In this document: positions 53,392 to 64,000 of the stretch, one piece after another
How the letters are laid out: each line of letters opens with the position of its first letter
How positions within the stretch are numbered: the stretch's first letter is position 1
Assembly (NCBI GenBank): GCA_011800155.1
Contig: CM022374.1
Location: 1-64,000 of the forward strand
Direction: 5' to 3'
DNA length: 64,000 nucleotides
Origin: Flammulina velutipes
Taxonomy: Eukaryota > Basidiomycota > Agaricomycetes > Agaricales > Physalacriaceae
Position numbers and translations under genes: made by a program
Notes under the pieces: model-generated
Told to the model about the DNA's origin: nothing
Seen by the model: only the letters and a program-made list of their open reading frames with translations
Database searches by the model: none

Positions 53392-53879
53392 TGTGTTTGG
53401 CTTATCTTTACGTTACTCTCTGTCTTATTATCTCTTGCTATCCATTATCTCTCATACCTTCTAGTTGTCTGCCAGCGAACTTCGAGGTTGATATCTTTTC
53501 GGTCGTGATCTAGATTAGTACCACACCCTCTCCTCCTTCTCGATTCTTCCTCAAAACGCAGTTTACCTCTCCAATTGCTGCGATGTGACATCATTCGCCC
53601 ACTACCGTTCTTCCTCCGTGTCCACAACTCCTGCAACCACACCAAGCCGTTTTCCATATAACAGCCGACTCTCACATTCAACGACGGAATACATGTCTGG
53701 TCCAGGAATCCCGAAGAACGCCTTAATCCACCCCTAGGACGTGCTTCTCTTCGTGGTCTATATCTGCACCAATACTCTTGTGGATGCTTGGGAGCTGTGT
53801 CGCTTCCGATCCTGACATCAACGGCAGGTGGTATGCTCCCCGACGGCTAGATGCCCAGGTTGCTAACTTTCTTATCAGG
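53392..53879. other. Intergenic between the membrane gene and its duplicated exon
   Basis: No gene. The part 53700-53880 (GGAATCCC...ACGCCTT, CTTCGTGGTCTATAT, GCTTGGGAGCT, CCCCGACGGCT) has a diverged copy at about 57110-57360. Confidence 0.5.
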
Positions 53880-54156
53880 AAAACTCTTACACCATGGTCA
53901 GCCTCTCCTCTTCCCTCCTCGTCACCCAACTAACTCACGCCTCTCCTAGTTCACCGATCCCACGTCATATACATCGTTGTTGTACTTTCTCGTCATCAAG
54001 CCCCCAATTGCATTGTCTTTTACGCTCATATCCCTAATTGTCATGTTTCCATTGATGGCAAGCATCTTTGGCGCGCCATTGGGACTGGGGATGGGTCTGT
54101 GGCAGGTGAGGGTAGCTGTTGAAGGCCTTGCGACACCTCATGATGAACAGAGTTAA
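53880..54156 (+). pseudogene. Duplicated 3' end of the membrane-protein gene
   Basis: AAACTCTTACACCATG, a GTCAGC-type donor, a short intron and the exon 53950-54156 repeat the end of exon 2 and exon 3 of the gene just upstream. The exon frame is fully open, from FTDPTSYTSL to DEQS and stop. It differs by a clean 9-nt deletion and a mix of silent and mostly conservative changes (about half silent by eye). It could be an alternative terminal exon or the last piece of a degraded second gene copy. Confidence 0.65.
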
Positions 54157-54544
54157 CATGTTGAGCTTATCTTTACGTTATTCTGTCTTATTACTTCTTG
54201 CTATCCATCATCTTTCATACTTTCTAGTCCCGCCAGTGAGCTTTTTGAGTTGGTATCTTTCTGGTCGCGATCTAGATAATAGCATGTCAATGGGTGTTCT
54301 GACACCGCATGTGGGCATGTTTTCCTAAGGGAATCCCCACCCGAACTAAACTGGGATGATGGGTACGCCACAGGTGATATAAATTCCATGGAGTTCGTAA
54401 TGTGCTTAATAATTACAAACTATTGTCTGCGCGACAAAGCCCCTCCGGTGAATGCGTCGGAGAGGAATCTTATAGGCACGTTGACGCAGCGAGTGCCTTG
54501 CAATTTTGATTGGTTACACACCAGATATTGCACGAAAGACAAAC
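54157..54544. other. Intergenic
   Basis: Repeats part of the 3' flank of the membrane gene (TTACTTCTTGCTATCCATCATCT; GTTGGTATCTTTCTGGTCGCGATCTAGA, compare 53435-53512), so the duplication extends past the stop codon. No gene. Confidence 0.5.
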
Positions 54545-55993
54545 CTACTTCCTAGTATACCACACTCTCTCATCCTTCTCGACGATACTGACCTGCCCAC
54601 AAAACGCAGTCCACCTCTCCAACAATTTAGGTTGCTCTGATATGACCCTCTTCGCCCACTCCCGTTGTTTCTCCGTGCCCACGATTACCAGCTCCACGAG
54701 GCGCGCCACACCTGCAGGTCCAGTTGAACGCGACTCAATGGCCTCAAAGAAAATGTTGCCGTTTCTTCTCATCGTTTCCGCGTCGACCGACAAGCTCGTC
54801 AAGCTCGGCAAAATGACGGGATCTCCTGGGGTGACAACTAGAGCTCTCAGCACGCCGTGACTGGAGGTGTGAAGCGATTCGATGGAGTCGTGCATAGTGA
54901 GGAATGCGGAGATGTCTTCTGGATAGCCGAGGGTAACTAGGCCCAGGTTCCGGAGGTGGGGTAGGCGCCCTGGGAATGCTGGCAACTCATGTCCTTGAGA
55001 GACGATTTCGAGAGTATTTAAAGACGGAAAGTCAAGGAGCTTTGACATTTCGTCGATGGATATGCGGGTACTTCTGTCCTCTGTCATGGACAGCGCGAGG
55101 ACACTCGGGGTTGATACCGGGACTGTTAAGGCGGGTCCCGCATTGTATGTGGGATGGGTGAGATCCAATGTGAGACGTTCCACCTCTGTGAGCCTTGGCA
55201 GGTATTGGAACCCACAGCTGTTACAGGAGTAATACCTGATCCGGTCCCATTTCACAATAAGCTGTGACATTCCAAATACCTTCAAACGGCTAAGAAGCGA
55301 CGCGGTCGAAAAATCGATTTCCTGATTTGAGCCAGAATAGGTCCATACCAGATGGGTGAGGCGTTCGAATGTGCATCCAGCGAAGGACGCGGAAATAGAC
55401 CAGCTGGCATGGATGACCAGAGTCCGCCAGCGTGCCGTCGTCTGGGATAGGAGACGAAGACTATCAATCAAGGATGGGATGCTGGGCTTTATGCCGCTAT
55501 CATCAATCGTCACTAGCATATCACAGTTCCTTGAACGTCCAATGACCAAGTCCCATCTGTGACTGAGGGTGCGCTTGCCATAAACGGGGCGATCTTGGAC
55601 GATGATGGTACTCCACAACAGAGGCGACGAAAGGGTAAGCGCGCGCCAACGCTGTGAGACTTGAGATAATGTCCAAGGTGATCTGCGAACTTGAAAGTGC
55701 AGTCTCTCGGGGTTTTTTTGAGGCACGTCTATTTCCGTGTGGTGCCAGCCAAATATGTTGAGGAGGATGTCGTCGGGAAGTGAACGGATGGGATGCCATC
55801 GGATCGTCACCTCGTGCTGGTGAATCAATAGCGCACAGGCGGCTTGAGATTTCTGTAACACTGCGATATATTTTTGGATCTTGTTTGAGAAAGAATGCAT
55901 GACGTCGAGGCTAGAACGTAAAGACGCGAGGAGAGTGTTGTCGGGAGGATGGGGATCATTGGTAGAGAAGAGATGGTTGAAGGCATCAGGCAT
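54545..55993 (-). CDS. F-box protein with leucine-rich-like C-terminal region
   Basis: 482 codons without interruption from ATG 55993. An N-terminal coiled coil (residues about 20-55) is followed by F-box IRSLPDDILLNIFGWHH...PWTLSQVSQRWRALTLSSPLLWSTI (about 69-126), then roughly 350 residues with irregular leucine-rich spacing. This is the common basidiomycete F-box layout; it would act as a substrate adaptor of an SCF ubiquitin ligase. In-frame sequence upstream of the ATG (HECPICICEAIPQ) preceded by CTTTCTATCTACAG suggests an extra 5' exon; its donor could not be fixed, so the true start may lie near 56.1 kb. Confidence 0.85.
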   Translation of the reverse strand: MPDAFNHLFSTNDPHPPDNTLLASLRSSLDVMHSFSNKIQKYIAVLQKSQAACALLIHQHEVTIRWHPIRSLPDDILLNIFGWHHTEIDVPQKNPERLHFQVRRSPWTLSQVSQRWRALTLSSPLLWSTIIVQDRPVYGKRTLSHRWDLVIGRSRNCDMLVTIDDSGIKPSIPSLIDSLRLLSQTTARWRTLVIHASWSISASFAGCTFERLTHLVWTYSGSNQEIDFSTASLLSRLKVFGMSQLIVKWDRIRYYSCNSCGFQYLPRLTEVERLTLDLTHPTYNAGPALTVPVSTPSVLALSMTEDRSTRISIDEMSKLLDFPSLNTLEIVSQGHELPAFPGRLPHLRNLGLVTLGYPEDISAFLTMHDSIESLHTSSHGVLRALVVTPGDPVILPSLTSLSVDAETMRRNGNIFFEAIESRSTGPAGVARLVELVIVGTEKQREWAKRVISEQPKLLERWTAFCGQVSIVEKDERVWYTRK

Positions 55994-56039
55994 TTGGGGG
56001 ATCGCCTCGCAGATACATATCGGACATTCATGTTGTATG

Positions 56040-58064
56040 ATGCTGTAGATAGAAAGGATGTGTTAGCTGGCAGAATACCAGGACATTGAACCATTTTCTC
56101 GCCTGGTTGGGTGGTTGTGTGTATGTCGAGGTTCAGGGAACACCTCATTAGTCTTCTAACAGAGATATTGATGTCAGTTATAGAGGTATTCTTTGTGTCA
56201 AATAAAATACATGCCATCGTCACGGGGAGAAGGCAAGACACAAATCGGAGACATCGGTCCGAAATCATGTATATGTCCTCTGTAGGAAGCCACAAAACGC
56301 AAGAGTCAAATTCGTGGCAGAGATGGTCTACCCTTCGCCTTTCACGATGCTAAGTTGGAGCCAATATATCTGTGGGCGTTCATTGCCTATCCGGGATGCC
56401 GACGTCATGTTTGCCTCTGCTTTCTCAAAGCTTCGGTGTTTCCCTCTCTGCTTGCCACTACCATCTTCCGTAGGCGATTGTCGCCTCTCAAGGTCGTTCT
56501 TTTCGACGCTGAAGCGTATCTTGGCGTCCATGTTCAGCATACGACAGTCCGAGAATAGTCTGGCGTCAACGAGGCTCGTCGTTAGGCGTCGTATGGGAGG
56601 GACATGGAGGAAGCTATGAAAGGGAAGGCAGCAGCATGGCAGCTTCGTAGGATGCCATCGTTCGTTTCCTCCTCGGTGCGTCGTCCTTGATTCCCTTTGT
56701 TTTCTATCTCATACGTTTGTGCAGCCGACGACGCGGCGACTCGGACGATTACTGCTTGCTTCACTCCAAGAGTTTTGCATGGTTCCAGGTGTTCTTGCCC
56801 CTCCCTAAGGCTGATATTTTCTTCCAAGATCGCGTCCGTTTCTCCTCCTCGCTGGCCGGAGCCCAGCCTAACGTCTGGGGAGGTTCGATCCCTCCGAGGA
56901 AGGCATATTCGCTACGGTGACGTTGGGATACTAGTCGAGACATTCTCACGAACGTCCCGACGCGGCTGGAACGCGCACCAGGTTAGTGTTCGCCTTTCTC
57001 CATATACCGCTTACAAACGATATCTAGATGCACCGTGGAATGTCGACTATCGTATTCAACGGGTAAATAGTGCCAGGTTTACCTGCGTTTCGAAAAGGAC
57101 ACGTTTGGCTCAGGAATCCCCAGTAACGCCTTCAACATCCATCCCCATTGGGCGTGCGCTTTTCTTCGCAGTTTATATTCGCAGTTAATCGTCAGCTCTG
57201 CAGTCAATTGTTGACGATGACTGCTACTGATACTTCTGGGAGGGCTTGGGAGCTATTCTACGACTCGGAGACGTATGGACGGGGGCATAGACCCAGTAAG
57301 CCATATATGTTCCCCGCCGGCTCGATGCCCACGGTGTTAATTCTCTCATCAGGACTGATCTTCCAGCAGTCAATGGCGAGATGAACGACGCGGGAGGCGG
57401 ATGGGGTTGAGAAGATGTGATAAATCACTAGGTCCCATGGGTGCGTACAAAGGGTACTTCCCCCGACTCCCAACGCTGACCTTCCCCCAGATAGTGTATT
57501 TTGCTACTTGCAACCCGCCATAGGAACAAACGGGTCTAGGGCAGCTTCAACTATGCTAAGTATTGCGTCTTGTTCACTGCGCGACTAAGTAGGTACCAGA
57601 CAATGAGGTATACGTTGTTCTGTACCTCTCCATCCAATGAATTTGACAGAGATCCATTCAGCGTTTTGGTGATGTACAAAGATCCTTTCCGCTGTCGGGC
57701 GTCATTCCCAGTGAAAAGTGCCTATGCTCAAAACGAGGAATATCGTCGGTTTGCGACTAGTGATCGTTCCGATTCAAGCGATATCGTGGGATTTCTACTA
57801 AATACGTGATCATAATTGATCGCGCCTCTTGCGCTCGATTTTCCACGATATTCACATCTCGTCGGCTGGCCATGGCGCTAACTCGAAGCATCGCCCGGAG
57901 TTGTATCGTTTCTAACCCAACGGTAGCGGCGGTCCGTTGCCTCGCCAACTTGTCGCATCAACTTCAAGTCTGTGTACTGCTGTCTACATATCGTATAGCC
58001 TTGTGGCTTTGGATTTAAACCACAGAATAAAATTGTCTACAAGCCCACATTACCATTCCCTACC
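56040..58064. other. Intergenic with repeat fragments
   Basis: No supported gene. About 57110-57360 is a diverged copy of 53700-53880. Frames of up to 163 codons (56697-57188) overlap several others and lack motifs. The last 300 bp form the upstream flank of the Plavaka transposase; I could not find a matching inverted terminus downstream of that gene. Confidence 0.45.
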
Positions 58065-61000
58065 ATGCCATCCACTGAATATCTTTGTGTCTGCCGTCGC
58101 TGCCTCCAAAATTCCGCGGAGGGGCAATATCATAGCCAACGACGAACCGTCCAACAACACGAAAAGAAGTACGGGACCAATGCGCTGAGCGCTGAGATTC
58201 CCAGAAGGCATCCCAACAGTACAACACCGAGACGTACTGTTTTCAACGAGGCGGACATTGAGAAAGCCCTTGCGCTGGTCGTAGGCGGCTCTCCTCTGCC
58301 AACACGTACGCGTACACAGACTGCTCCCATTAGCCCGGCCCAGATAGATTTTGATACTCTGTTTGAGCGACCGGAACAAGAAGAGGACATCGAAATGATA
58401 GATGATTTCCTTGATGTGAGTCCTCCATTTCCTACTGGCTTATAATAACTGATTGGGTACGTAGATGCCGCCACTGAGAGATCCATCTTCGGATGAAGAA
58501 AGTGATTCTGAAGCAGACGAGGCACCCGTAGGACAAGCACCCTTGATGATACCCATAATCCTGATAAAATTTCCAGACTTTCAATGTCCCCTTCATACCC
58601 AGTTCAGAGCCACCCGCGCACGGGGCTAATGGAAGTAATCTGTTAGATCGTGGATCTCTTGCGCATCTTCAGGACGAGGATATGTCGGATGACGACACTC
58701 TTCGTCGCTATACAACCCAAGAGTTAGAGAAGGAAAGCTCCGAATCAGATCCGGAGGATAGAGGCTCCGGAAATGAGCAGAACACAAGTCAAGACACGGC
58801 CCCTGGAAACCCCCCTACATATCACATTGAGGAAATCCAGATAGCGCGGAAATTTATACACGCCCTTGAGACCGCCTCACTCGATGATATCGACCCGGAT
58901 GTACGCCACAACATGCACAACCCTCCAGATCAGCCACCATCATTGTCATCATCACAGTTATTCTCGATCGAAGTGTTTCTTGCTACGTCAAATGCTTCGG
59001 AGGATACTTACAACAACGTCCAACGAGCGTATGAGCAGCGTCATCCCGAAAATGAGATGCTGACTCTTTACAAGGTCACAAAATCTGCTCTCTCTCTTGA
59101 TATCAATTTACTCATTTTCTCGAAGGTGAAGAAACTCGTTCAAGAGCTCAGTGGTGTTATTCCTGTCACCACGGACATGTGCTATAACTCTTGTACTGGC
59201 TTTACAGGGCCCTTCTCTGCGTTGCTTATATGTCCGTACTGCGGGGAAGACCGTTACACTACCCCAGATGGCAGTACACCCCGTAAAACGTTCCATACCA
59301 TGCCAATAGGACCCCAGTTGCAAGCATTGTGGCGCAGCTCTGATGGGGCCACTGCTATGCAATACCGTAAAGACTATACAGAACATATCACTAAAGAGCT
59401 AGGAGCCAACGCGGGCGTGCGATCTTCACCTTATCGCGACATTTTTGACGGATTTGGGTATCTTGATGCAGTCAAGAGAGGGGATATCACGGAGAATGAT
59501 ATGGCAATCATGTTGTCGATCGACGGAGCCCAGCTGTATCGCATGAAGGCATCTGATTGTTGGATATATATCTGGGTCAGCCTTTGATTTAGGATATGCA
59601 TTCTATCTAGCTTACTGATCTACGGCAGGTTATTCTTGATCTGAATCCAAATATACGGTACCAGAAGAAACATGTCATTCCTGGTGGCGTCATTCCAGGA
59701 CCAAACAAACCCAAAAACTTGGACTCATACCTTCTCCCTGGTCTCGTTTATCTTGCCGTTGCACAGAAACATGGACTCCGAGTGTGGGATGCAAGATCAT
59801 TGGCTCTCAAGATGTCCAAGCCATTCTTTGTATTTGGTACGGCAGACGGTCCTGCTATGGCTGCAATAAGCGGATGTGTTGGGCATCATGGCAAGTATGG
59901 CTGTCAACTTTACTGCCCTCTAACTGGACGCCACAAACCGGGAGGAGCTCACTATTATCCAGCCTTGTTGAAACCAGATGGGTTCGCAGTTGCAGGTTGT
60001 GATCACACGGATGTCGACCTTATACGCTTGTTGAAGGAATTCAACTTCACATCAGCTCGAAAGCGCTATGAGCAGAATCTCACCTTGGTGGAATCATCCT
60101 GCAGCAAAAATCAGTATGAGAGGAATCGTCTGGAAACGGGAATCTGTCGGCCCAGTCTATTCTCCGGACTTCCTCAGTCAAAGACGTTTAGCGTCCCGGC
60201 AATGTTTCCTGGTGATAATATGCATTTACCATGCCTCAACATAACTGACATATATTTTGCATTGTGGCGCGGCACTCTTGATTGTGACAAATCCGACTCG
60301 AAAGCCAATTGGGATTGGGTAGTGCTTGTTGGGGATACTTGGAAGACTCATGGAGCTACTGTCGCGGCTGCTACACCATACATTCCCGGTTCTTTTGACC
60401 GCCCACCAAGGAATCCGGCCGAAAAAATCTCGAGTGGTTACAAGGCGTGGGAATTTCTACTTTACTTCTATGGGCTCGGGCCCGCCCTTTTCCACGGGAT
60501 TGTGCCGACACGTTATTATCGTCATTACTGCAAGCTCGTACGAGGGATGCGCCTAATGCTCCAGGAAGATATTGCACCAAAGGAACTATTGGAGGCTGAC
60601 AAACTTCTTAGTGAGTTTGCTATAGAGTACGAGGACCTCTATGTGCAGCGTCGTGCAGACCGGATCCACTTTGTCCGTCAAAGCATTCATGCACCTGTAC
60701 ACATGGCACACGAGGTGGTTCGTTGTGGTCCAGGGAAGATCTACTCTCAATGGGTTATTGAGAGAACGATTGGTAATCTTGGTGAAGAAATCCGCCAGCA
60801 TTCTAACGCATTCTCCAACTTGGCTCAGCGCGCAGTTCTACGTTGTCAAGTCAATGCAATGAAGGTTATCATGCCGGAGCTTGATCGAGACACACAAACA
60901 CATCTACCACGGAATGCTCTTGACCTCGGCCATGGTTATGTTCTTCTTCCAGCTCGGGATTCTGCCTCCCGCCTCATTTCTGAGATGGAAACAGAACAGA

Positions 61001-61551
61001 TCCATCAGTATCTATCTTCTCTTGGTACCCATTTGCAGTCAAAGAAAACAAAGATCATTCGGTGGGCCCGTCTAAGGCTTCCAAACGGCCAGATCGCCCG
61101 TTCGAGGTGGAAGGAAGCGCACAAACCCGTGGATAAACTTCGTTGTGCCCGTCATGTTCGGGTATGCATAATTTAGTTTCTTTGCCCAATCTAATATCAT
61201 CTCTAGATAATCGCTGACGAGACTGACAATGTAGCATTCCATGTTGCAGAGGTCTTGTATTACATGGTTTTTAAAATCCAGAATATCAAGAAAGCATGCG
61301 CTATGGTCTCCTACTTCAACCATCCGGACCAGCACCTACTCGAAGAGTCCTTCCAGACATATTGGACAGCAACAAAGCGTGTCGATGGTGGTCTCAAAGT
61401 GATCGATACCGAGAACATACAGTCTGTAGTTATGATGGCACCCGATCCTCGTCATAGTACTCCTGGACATTGGTACTTAATGGAAAAACCAGGACAAGGA
61501 TCACTTCAATCTATAGATGAGGAACTTGACGACGAAGAGGTTTCCGTATAA
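58065..61551 (+). CDS. Plavaka-type (Tnp2/CACTA-like) transposase
   Basis: Exons 58065-58415, 58465-58527, 58577-59575, 59629-61161, 61207-61551; all frames agree, 1096 residues. The N-terminus has a zinc-finger remnant CVCRRC...QQHEKKYG, then a disordered acidic stretch. CPYCGEDRY and MPIGPQLQALWRS precede the catalytic region: SIDGAQLYRMKASDCWIYIW (split by an intron), KKHVIPGGVIPGPNKPKN, FGTADGPAMAAISGCVGHHGKYGC, GCDHTDVDL. These blocks are diagnostic of the Plavaka family, expanded in Agaricomycetes, which catalyses cut-and-paste transposition through a DDE-type RNase-H fold. The gene looks complete and undamaged, suggesting recent mobility. Confidence 0.92.
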
Positions 61552-61625
61552 TACTGTATATGTTTAGAGTAGTTCGTGATCGAAATATACAAGGGCTGTA
61601 ATATTCAAATATCGGCAATCCTCAA

Positions 61626-64000
61626 ATGACAATATTGGTTGGGGCAGGGCTAGAAGCACCTCCACGTCTGTCTCTTTCCCCCATGTCATCGCCGTCGCCA
61701 TTCTCGTTTTCAGCATCGTCTCTGCCCTCCATGATGCCGGCACCACTTCCGAACTCATTTAACGGGACACCAGTTAACTGGCCCGCTACTGGATGGACTG
61801 CCAACGAAGGGCTAGGACATTTCTCAGCGTCGTCCTTTGGTCAAGGGAATCAAATGGAGACACACCAAGCTCAGATGGAGACCTTCGCGTTCCCAGCTGC
61901 AGCTTCTGCCATCCCGCGCCACGTTCATCACCGGAGTGTCTCGTCGTCGCCAGGAATCTCTCGCCAAAGCTCGCCACTGGCGTTATCTCCAGTCCCGTCA
62001 CAGAACATACATATCCAGCTCCAGAATAAGATCACCGAGCTCGAGGACAAGCTGGCCACCCAGGTTCAGGTGACTGCATATACTGAGTATGTCGCAAGTT
62101 ACAGTACAAGAATATTGCTTACCGTTTGTATAGGGGCTTGCTTCAGAAGACAAGAGACAGTCTGACGGCGTATGAAGCCAACGACAAGCGCAACTCGCAC
62201 GAGATACCTCTGGAATACCAAGGAATCAAACTTTTTTGGTTCCGCAGCGATTGGACCGGCAATACCGATGGCGTCTCTGGGAACGAGTCAGTAGCAATGG
62301 GATTCCTTGTCACACCAACAGGCGCAGTGGCTCCATTCGATGTCATGAAAGCTACTCGCGAAGAAGCATACGCGTTCTGGACCGACCTCCTACCAAAAGG
62401 TCGGTATGTCGACTCGTGGGGGAATGCAGGTGCCGGTCTTCGCAAGGATTTCTTTGACTTTATGGACACAAATTGTCCACTGACCCGTCTCTGTTCCTTC
62501 AACTGGAAGGCCGACATGGTGGCGACGATGTACTATCCGGCCTGGAAGAAATCGAGGCTACGCCAAATTGAGGAGGCATCACTAATGCTGAATCGGAACA
62601 AGCTTACCTCCATCGTATGCGAGACTCTCTTCGAACGGGTCCACCAAGGAACGATGAGAATCGATGCACTTGTTTCGATCTTGAAGACCGTCTTCAATGG
62701 AGGCGATGATGTGAAGACCATAGACGATGTACTGCGTCTTGGATTAAAGCGCGGTCGGGAGATGGATGCCGCTGGGTCGGCGGAAGAGCCAATAGAGCTT
62801 GTAGACGAGGAGCAGGATGATCGCAAGAACAGGAAGAAGAGAAAATCACAGAAATGTGACAAAGGTGACAAGGTAACCATTTCTCTTTCTTCCAATACCA
62901 TCGCGCTTACAATGCTCTTAGCAGTCTCAACCGTCCAGTCCCGTGGAATCCTCGATACTCGTATCTGATGTCGAACCTCCTGCTGCAATATCGGCCATCG
63001 AAATGAATGGCTTGATTTCCTTCAACGACGAGCCGGACGACAGCGATGCAATGTTGGTCGACAGCGCTGATCTCAACCAAGTTACGGCGGGCGAAATGGC
63101 AGTAGCGGAATCTGTTAATGCCACGGTCAGCAACACCGCTAGCGATAATGGAAATGCGGGCCCCGTTTCCAGCGAAGTCAGTGATACCGACAATGGACCA
63201 GTCATGGAGAACGAGGCGGCAACAGCAACGGGCTCGATGGTGGACGAGAATCAGGGAAATGACACATCTTCCAATGCTCACTCGACAGAGCACGAGGCGG
63301 CGGTAATGAGTCCAGGAGACGAGGGTAATGGGAATAGTACTCTATCGGAGGAAAAGACTTTTGAGGTGTGTACCTATATGTTGTGTGTGACGGACTGTAC
63401 TGATCGCAACCAGCTCGTCAATCCACTACTGTCCGACAATCGGTATAACTTACCAGAGCAGCCTGTTCCAAGCTCCGCGCCTACAGGCAACACGTCGTCG
63501 ACCACCATTAGCGCTATGGAGGTTATCCCCGCAAACACTTCGATGTCTACTGGCTCTGCTGCTCCGGCCAGTGCTATTCAGAAGAAGGCTGCGAAATACA
63601 AGCCGACGAAATCAACGACGGCACGGTAAGTGTTTGATACTCCTTTGCACCACCATACTGAACAACTCTCTAGAAATTTGTGTGGAATAGAGTGGCTCGC
63701 AAAGCCGGAGAACAGCCCAAGCAACGGCCATGCTCGGACGACCAACGAGTTCGAAGTGTACTGGCAGGCTCTCTCCGAGAGTGATAGAGAGGTTGGTTTC
63801 GCATTTCTCTCAGTCTGTTGAAAACTAACCCGTCCGTTTCTACAGGTATACACCAAGAAAGAGAAGGAAGCAAAGGATTTGAAGAAGAGGGCCTCCGGGG
63901 CAAGGAAAAGTGTGAGACTGCTTTATCCATATTCCTACACAACGCTGACTATCCCAAACAGGTGCTTTGATTTTCCAGCTGATGTTGTGGCGACGCAGAA
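61626..64000 (+). CDS. Nuclear-like low-complexity protein, partial (runs off the window)
   Basis: Exons: 61626-62086, 62134-62872, 62922-63365, 63414-63625, 63674-63791, 63846-63910, 63962 onward. The intron at 63366-63413 is frame-neutral and less certain. The start could also be the Met at 61683. Ser/Pro-rich N-terminus, short coiled coil (ITELEDKLATQ), then a globular part with LFWFRSDWTGNTDGVSG and DSWGNAGAGLRKDFFDFMD, a basic RKNRKKRKSQK signal-like stretch, a long acidic Asn/Ser-rich linker, and near the edge FEVYWQALSESDREVYTKKEKEA, weakly resembling an HMG-box helix pattern. Family not recognised. It begins only 75 bp after the Plavaka gene. Confidence 0.65.

Noticed and set aside
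1..64000. CRISPR arrays, rRNA genes, tRNA genes
   Set aside because: No regular spacer-repeat arrays, rRNA-like sequence or cloverleaf with A/B boxes was noticed; a tRNA scan by program was not possible.

Overview
The window is the end of a chromosome from a filamentous fungus, most likely an Agaricomycete (mushroom-forming basidiomycete). Base 1 lies in a telomere (C-strand repeats). Support comes from short introns (about 48-60 nt, GTRNGT...YAG with CTAAY/CTRAC branch sites), a secreted AA9 polysaccharide monooxygenase, a Plavaka-type transposase, F-box and bHLH genes, and telomere-attached Coprina-like Penelope retroelements. All exon models were built by eye from splice signals and reading frame.

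Layout. (1) 1-3.7 kb: telomere, then two 5'-truncated, nearly identical endonuclease-free Penelope-like elements in the same orientation, separated by interstitial telomere repeats. Each carries a hammerhead ribozyme near its 3' end. (2) 3.7-14.9 kb: six minus-strand genes running toward the telomere. They are a ParB-motif protein whose last exon is cut off by telomere repeat, three members of a small paralogous family (one broken by a stop), an unknown five-exon gene, and a predicted 1803-residue protein joining OrsD-type zinc fingers, a tyrosine-recombinase core and a RecQ-like helicase. Four of these genes have a 21-bp dyad (arms GTGACCATC / GATGGTCAC) upstream, and all six have a CCATC-triplet leader just before the ATG. 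This is the best candidate for an undescribed system: a co-regulated subtelomeric unit. (3) 15.0-32.4 kb: a large inverted repeat (about 5.7 kb per arm) around a 6 kb spacer that contains a bHLH gene. Each arm carries a DEDDy 3'-5' exonuclease gene (right intact, left broken) and a decayed unknown gene. Substitutions look like CpG deamination.

(4) 33-46 kb: AA9 monooxygenase, a tandem duplication, a 4.9-kb DNA transposon with about 150-bp inverted termini lying inside a membrane-protein gene, a small secreted protein, and a third remnant of the unknown gene. (5) 46.6-64 kb: more ordinary gene space with a Pcl-type cyclin, three proline-rich disordered proteins with related promoters, a membrane protein whose terminal exon is duplicated downstream, an F-box protein, an apparently intact Plavaka transposase, and a gene running off the right edge.

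Reading from the right edge toward base 1, the picture changes from core-like genes to repeats, then to a telomere-linked gene unit, then to retroelements being added at the chromosome end.
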